Shown: piece after piece, positions 60,445-64,000 of the stretch
Position numbering within the stretch: position 1 is the stretch's first letter
Layout of the letters: each line of letters opens with the position of its first letter
Assembly: GCF_000422905.1 (NCBI RefSeq)
Contig: NZ_AUGY01000037.1
Span: 1-64,000, forward strand
Origin: Paenibacillus alginolyticus DSM 5050 = NBRC 15375
Lineage (GTDB): Bacteria; Bacillota; Bacilli; Paenibacillales; NBRC-103111
Length of the DNA: 64,000 bases
Reading direction: 5' to 3'
The notes under the pieces: model-generated
The model's input: only the letters and a program-made list of their open reading frames with translations
What the model was told of the DNA's origin: nothing
The model's database searches: none
Translations under genes and position numbers: made by a program

Positions 60445-62601
60445 TTATTCGATAAATAACTTACCACCTCGATTCTTGAATTTGATTTCTATCGAGGATA
60501 CAGGCATAGGCCGACTGAAATAATATCCTTGTCCTTCGTTACAATTTTCTTGTTCTAAATAAGCTAGCTGTAATTCGTTTTCTATTCCTTCCGCCACGAC
60601 TTTCATATTTAATGTCTGCGCCAGAGATATAATGGCTGATGTAATGCGTTTACCATTCATATCCAGATTAATATCATCAATAAAGCATCGATCGATTTTC
60701 ACCTTGTCAAATGGATAATTGCGGAGATAACTTAAAGACGTAAACCCGGTACCAAAATCATCTATAGATATCGATATTCCTGACTCCTTTAATTTCAGAA
60801 GCGTTTCCTTAATAGAATCGATGTCGTCGAGCAGCACACTTTCCGTCACTTCAAGCTCCAACCACTGCGGAGCTAAATCCGCCTTTTGGAGCGTTTGAAT
60901 CACAGACTCCACAAAATTATCTTGTAGCAACTGTTTTGTTGAAATATTCACCGCCACTCTGAATGGGGTGATACCTTCATCATGCCATATTTTGATTTGC
61001 TTGCATGCGGTCTCCATTACCCACATACCAATTGCGATAATCTGTCCGCTTTCTTCTGCAATGGGAATGAAATCCACGGGAGAAACCAGCCCTAGCTGAG
61101 GATGGTGCCATCGAATCAATGCTTCCATAGAATTAATTTCTAGGGTTTTTATATCTATAATAGGTTGGTAGTACAACTCAAGCTCTCCATTTGCGATCGC
61201 TAACTTCAAATTCCGCTCGATCTCAAGTTTGTAGGCGGCTTTAACATCCATCTCTTCCGAATAGACCGAATAGCCATTCTTCTTAAACTTCTTGGTATGA
61301 TACATCGCCGATTCAGCTTTACGCATCAGTTCAATACTACTGTCATTGAGCCCCGTGCTGATTGCAATTCCGATGCTAGCCGATATCGAAACCGAATTTC
61401 CCTCAATATCAAAAGGCTCCAATAGAAGGTAGATAATCCGCTGCGCATGCCAGAGAGCTTCTTCAAGTGAGGTTTCAGGGAAAAGAAATGTAAATTCATC
61501 GCTAGCAAACGGGCTTACTGTATCGGTTTTTCGTAGATTTTGTTTGAATCGTTCCGAGATTAGCTTCAATAACATATCGCCAAGCTGATGACCTAATGAA
61601 TCATTGATGAATTTGAAACGGTCTAAATCTAAAAACATAACGGCAAAGTTATGGTCACCTTCACTGGAAAGATTGATCAACTGTTCCATCCGATCTATAA
61701 AAAGCTTTCGGTTTGGCAAGTTCGTCAGGGTATCGTAAAAAGCGAGCTGCTGCATTTGCTGTTCATAAAGAATTTTATGTGTGATGTCTCTTGATATCCC
61801 GTAAGTGCCGATAATTTGGTTGTTTACCGTCATTGGAAAATGAGAAGCGTTTAAATGAACAATGGCGCCATCTTTTTTACGGATACGAAGATCAACACTC
61901 ACAGTGCTACCTTTTTTTGCTTTTTCAAAATGCTGGACTGCAGGGGGCAAATCCTCAGAAACGATTAGCGGCATAAACGGCATATCCAGTAATTCCTCTG
62001 CTGTATATCCGGTGATTAGCTCACTGGCCGGATTGGCACTAAGGAACTTACCTGTCTCATCAAAAGAATAAATGGCATCAGGACTATTTTCAAAAATCGA
62101 TTTGTATTTTTGATTGCTCTCTTCCAAGTGTTGCTGAGCAACCACTTGTTCCGTGATATCAATCACACTACCCATTAATAATAATTTTCCATAAATGTGC
62201 GCGGCGGAAGCGTGAACTTCGCAATATAGGCTTCCGCCGTCATTACGTATCATCCTGATTCGATACCTGGTTTCTGTTTCTAGGCAAGCGCTTCTCGTCT
62301 CAATATTTTTTTGAATAATAGGTAAATCCTTCGATTGGAAAATCTTATGAAAGGGGACTTTCCCGCTGGTCAATTGTTCTGTTTCGTATCCCAGTAGATT
62401 GGCAAAAAAGGAATTCACGTATAAAAAGGTTTCATTCTCCAAGATATACATCCCGACTGGCGCATTTTCGATTAAAGCTTTAAACATGGTCTGATGGAAG
62501 GAGGGATCGGTTTCATAGTCTTGGTTTTTGCCTGTGAACTCGCTGATCAGGTGGCTCAATAAATTAGCATCAAAACTCTTCTCTTCCGGTATCAGTTTCA
62601 T
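60445..62601 (-). CDS. PAS-PAS-GGDEF-EAL protein, probable c-di-GMP phosphodiesterase
   Basis: 718 residues from ATG 62601 (AAGAGAGGAACAAT upstream). Two PAS domains (about 45-160, 168-285; YILENETFLYVNSFFANLLG, SIFENSPDAIYSFDETGKFL), a GGDEF domain (about 290-450; TLTNLPNRKLFIDRM) whose active site is FASDEF instead of GGDEF, and an EAL domain (about 465-705) with MEALIRWHHPQLG, AVNISTKQLL, DDFGTGFTSLSYL, DKVKIDRCF and VAEGIEN. The GGDEF should therefore be inactive in synthesis, perhaps binding GTP, while the EAL residues look complete. Cytoplasmic, with no membrane helix. Divergent from the riboswitch-led operon at 62985. Confidence 0.92.
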   Translation of the reverse strand: MKLIPEEKSFDANLLSHLISEFTGKNQDYETDPSFHQTMFKALIENAPVGMYILENETFLYVNSFFANLLGYETEQLTSGKVPFHKIFQSKDLPIIQKNIETRSACLETETRYRIRMIRNDGGSLYCEVHASAAHIYGKLLLMGSVIDITEQVVAQQHLEESNQKYKSIFENSPDAIYSFDETGKFLSANPASELITGYTAEELLDMPFMPLIVSEDLPPAVQHFEKAKKGSTVSVDLRIRKKDGAIVHLNASHFPMTVNNQIIGTYGISRDITHKILYEQQMQQLAFYDTLTNLPNRKLFIDRMEQLINLSSEGDHNFAVMFLDLDRFKFINDSLGHQLGDMLLKLISERFKQNLRKTDTVSPFASDEFTFLFPETSLEEALWHAQRIIYLLLEPFDIEGNSVSISASIGIAISTGLNDSSIELMRKAESAMYHTKKFKKNGYSVYSEEMDVKAAYKLEIERNLKLAIANGELELYYQPIIDIKTLEINSMEALIRWHHPQLGLVSPVDFIPIAEESGQIIAIGMWVMETACKQIKIWHDEGITPFRVAVNISTKQLLQDNFVESVIQTLQKADLAPQWLELEVTESVLLDDIDSIKETLLKLKESGISISIDDFGTGFTSLSYLRNYPFDKVKIDRCFIDDINLDMNGKRITSAIISLAQTLNMKVVAEGIENELQLAYLEQENCNEGQGYYFSRPMPVSSIEIKFKNRGGKLFIE

Positions 62602-62699
62602 ATTGTTCCTCTCTTGGTGGGTATGTTGGAATGGTTAACGGATGGTATGATCAAACCGGTCCCATGAATAATGGCGCACTGCTCGTTGATCATCGCATT

Positions 62700-62728
62700 A
62701 TTATAAAATGTTTTATGCAGGTTTGTAA
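62700..62728 (-). promoter_or_regulatory. Promoter of the PAS-GGDEF-EAL gene
   Basis: On the minus strand TTACAA (62728-62723), 17-bp spacer, TATAAT (62705-62700), giving a leader of about 90 bases. Confidence 0.65.
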
Positions 62729-62826
62729 CCGAAAAAAACTTGCGGACCCACGCAATGACCCTCATACACACAAAAAGGTAGGTATATAGACACATGGATT
62801 TTCAACATAACGGGAAATATATTTGA

Positions 62827-62870
62827 AGCGTAACCCCGCCAAAAAAATGCGCGGTCACGCTATTTTTTTT
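62827..62870. terminator. Hairpin in the divergent intergenic region
   Basis: AGCGTAACCCCGC and GCGCGGTCACGCT pair at most positions, followed by a run of T on the plus strand; the loop is A-rich. It lies between the two divergent promoters, where it would insulate the riboswitch transcript from read-through. Confidence 0.5.
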
Positions 62871-62873
62871 CGG

Positions 62874-62901
62874 TTACTTTCTGGAGATGATGATATATAA
62901 T
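62874..62901 (+). promoter_or_regulatory. Promoter of the riboswitch-folE-queD transcript
   Basis: TTACTT (62874-62879), 16-bp spacer, TATAAT (62896-62901). A perfect hairpin TTTTTTAGGA/TCCTAAAAAA (62940-62965) follows in the leader before the riboswitch. Confidence 0.6.
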
Positions 62902-62984
62902 ATGTGACACAAGGGGATAAAGACCTATATTAACAATCATTTTTTAGGATATTTGTCCTAAAAAAACAAACGCCCCATTCATAT

Positions 62985-63085
62985 TCTTAACGATAATGGC
63001 AAACCCGTCGAAAAACGGGGACGCAAAACCACGGACCTAAGGCAGAAAATGCTATGGTAGCCGAGTCACCGAATTAGGAACGGAT
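62985..63085 (+). ncRNA. c-di-GMP-I (GEMM-I) riboswitch
   Basis: The conserved blocks appear in order: GGCAAACCCGTCGAAAAACG, a P2 stem CCCGT/ACGGG closed by a GAAA-type tetraloop; GGACGCAAA; CCACGGACCTAAGG; then GCTATGGTAGCCGAGTCACC. This is the sequence and order of the GEMM-I class (GGCAAAcC...GAAA...GGGACGCAAAGC...CCTAA...GGTAGCCgg..ACC) that binds cyclic di-GMP. Flanking bases TTCTTAA and TTAGGAA can close the P1 stem. It lies on the plus strand behind its own promoter and is followed at once by an intrinsic terminator, 65 bp before folE. Confidence 0.92.
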
Positions 63086-63096
63086 CTGTATAAACG

Positions 63097-63127
63097 AATC
63101 CAGTCCTGTATTTGGACAGGATTTTTG
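63097..63127 (+). terminator. Terminator forming the riboswitch expression platform
   Basis: AATCC-A-GTCC and GGAC-A-GGATT pair around TGTATTT, followed by TTTTG. The position just after the aptamer and before the folE ribosome binding site (AAAGGAGG) makes it the switch element. I cannot tell from sequence whether ligand turns the operon on or off. Confidence 0.82.
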
Positions 63128-63150
63128 TTATGTCAAAAGGAGGAAACAAA

Positions 63151-63735
63151 ATGAAAACACTAGTTAAAAACAGCTTGGTATCAGAGGATACCATTGAAGG
63201 CAGTATTCGAACCATTCTTGCAGAAATTGGCGAAAATCCAAATAGGGAAGGGCTTTTGGATACTCCGAGACGTGTAGCCAAGATGTACAGAGAGGTCTTT
63301 GCAGGCGTGGGTGTAAATCCCGAAACTGCCTTGACAACAACATTTGAAGAAGAATACGACGGAATCATCACGGTTAAGGATATCACCTATCACACTTTTT
63401 GCGAGCATCACCTGATTCCTTTTTACGGAAAAGCGCATATTGGATATATTCCTGATGGACGCATCGTAGGGCTCAGCAAATTTGCCAGATTGGTAGAGAT
63501 TGTTTCGCAGCGTCCTCAAGTACAAGAGAGAATGACCAGCCAAATCGCCGGAAGCATTGTGAATGTGTTGTCACCCAAAGGAGTCATTGTAACCGTAGAG
63601 GGAACTCATTTGTGCATGTGTGCAAGAGGGGTGAAGAAACCGGGAACCTCGACAGTCACTACAGTGAAAAAGGGGATATTCGCCGAAAATACGGCTCTAA
63701 GCGAGGAATTCGATCGTTCCTTGTCCAGAAATTAA
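63151..63735 (+). CDS. folE: GTP cyclohydrolase I (type IA)
   Basis: 194 residues from ATG 63151, nine bases after AAAGGAGG. It converts GTP to 7,8-dihydroneopterin triphosphate, the entry to folate and, through QueD, to queuosine and other 7-deazapurines. Signatures: NREGLLDTPRRVAKMY, the zinc site TYHTFCEHHLIPF with Cys and His, GLSKFARLVEIVSQRPQVQERM and THLCMCARGVKKPG with the third zinc Cys. The length is normal. It is the first gene after the c-di-GMP riboswitch and lies 12 bp before queD, which suggests supply of the preQ0 pathway instead of folate. Confidence 0.96.
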   Translation: MKTLVKNSLVSEDTIEGSIRTILAEIGENPNREGLLDTPRRVAKMYREVFAGVGVNPETALTTTFEEEYDGIITVKDITYHTFCEHHLIPFYGKAHIGYIPDGRIVGLSKFARLVEIVSQRPQVQERMTSQIAGSIVNVLSPKGVIVTVEGTHLCMCARGVKKPGTSTVTTVKKGIFAENTALSEEFDRSLSRN

Positions 63736-63747
63736 GGAGGCTTGAGT

Positions 63748-64000
63748 ATGTTGTATTTGTCAAGAACCGTCGAATTTTCTGCTGCTCATTCTTATAGTGT
63801 TCCTGCATGGAGTGAAGAGGAAAACCTCCGTGTATTCGCGCTCTGCAGCAATTCGAGCGGACACGGGCATGATTACAAGCTTGAAGTCATGGTTAAGGGA
63901 CTTCTGAACGAGAGATCGGGTATTGTGGTGAACACCACGGAAATCAAGCAAATCGTAAAAGAGTTTGTGGAAAAGGAACTCGATGGTACTTTTTTGAACC
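63748..64000 (+). CDS. queD: 6-carboxy-5,6,7,8-tetrahydropterin synthase, QueD (partial)
   Basis: 84 residues visible, running off the right edge. Starts ATG 63748 after TTAAGGAGG. The N-terminal strand RTVEFSAAHSY contributes the first zinc His, and ALCSNSSGHGHDYKLEVMVKG has the catalytic Cys and the HGH zinc ligands of the 6-pyruvoyl-tetrahydropterin synthase fold. QueD turns dihydroneopterin triphosphate into carboxytetrahydropterin, the second step to preQ0/queuosine. The remaining pathway genes (queE, queC) may follow outside the window. Confidence 0.88.
   Translation, partial: MLYLSRTVEFSAAHSYSVPAWSEEENLRVFALCSNSSGHGHDYKLEVMVKGLLNERSGIVVNTTEIKQIVKEFVEKELDGTFLN

Noticed and set aside
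62980-63100. PreQ1 riboswitch before folE-queD
   Set aside because: Expected for queuosine genes, but the blocks GGCAAA...GGACGCAAA...CCTAA...GGTAGCC belong to the c-di-GMP-I class and the preQ1 pattern is absent.
1-64000. tRNA genes, prophage modules or a replication origin
   Set aside because: No tRNA cloverleaf with the GTTCGA arm, no phage structural or integrase genes, and no DnaA-box cluster were noticed.

Overview
The window looks like a low-to-moderate GC Firmicute of the Paenibacillaceae, most likely Paenibacillus. This rests on the density of LplB/YtcP-type ABC sugar importers, membrane-bound AraC sensors, a YesM/YesN two-component pair, strong AGGAGG-type ribosome binding sites, frequent TTG/GTG starts, and large secreted modular glycan-degrading enzymes. 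The species cannot be told from sequence reading alone.

Layout. 1-325 is the end of an IS3-like element running off the left edge. 673-10767 is a polysaccharide-uptake locus: an AraC sensor, two permeases, a lipoprotein binding protein and a secreted family 8 polysaccharide lyase. 11186-18031 is a second importer enclosed by its own histidine kinase and response regulator. 18334-19782 holds two HAD phosphatases. 19783-21190 is non-coding: a relic of a secreted protein, a seven-copy 113-bp tandem array and several terminators. 21192-24685 carries two small proteins and the glyoxylate shunt (isocitrate lyase, malate synthase). 24879-29031 is a two-component system followed by a membrane flavin-transfer module (FMN-binding protein, ApbE, RnfD/NqrB-like protein). 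29155-32267 holds a CBS/DRTGG regulator, a polysaccharide deacetylase and two small proteins. 32650-47746 is a second carbohydrate locus: GH95 fucosidase-like enzyme, AraC sensor, ABC importer, a giant GH27 enzyme, a GntR regulator and an SGNH esterase.

47853-55361 is decaying DNA: an oxidoreductase with an internal deletion, a broken heparinase-like gene, a multiply frameshifted IS4-family transposase, a truncated GGDEF/EAL gene with an in-frame stop, and a glyoxalase-fold fragment, with an intact lipoprotein gene and a TerC-family gene among them. 55474-58864 is a Fur-box-preceded ferric iron ABC importer on the minus strand. 58991-59036 is a relic of 5S rRNA. 59194-62601 encodes a diguanylate cyclase and a PAS-GGDEF-EAL protein. 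62985-64000 has a cyclic-di-GMP-I riboswitch with a terminator, placed directly before folE and queD.

How it fits together. The two glycan loci pair secreted depolymerases with oligosaccharide importers and dedicated sensors. In the second locus two promoters carry the same upstream motif, TATAAT box and cre-like site, so carbon catabolite control is likely; three other promoters share a palindrome that probably binds the local GntR protein. At the right end a c-di-GMP enzyme is divergent from an RNA element that reads c-di-GMP and leads into the GTP-to-7-deazapurine/pterin pathway. That link is the most unusual feature I found.
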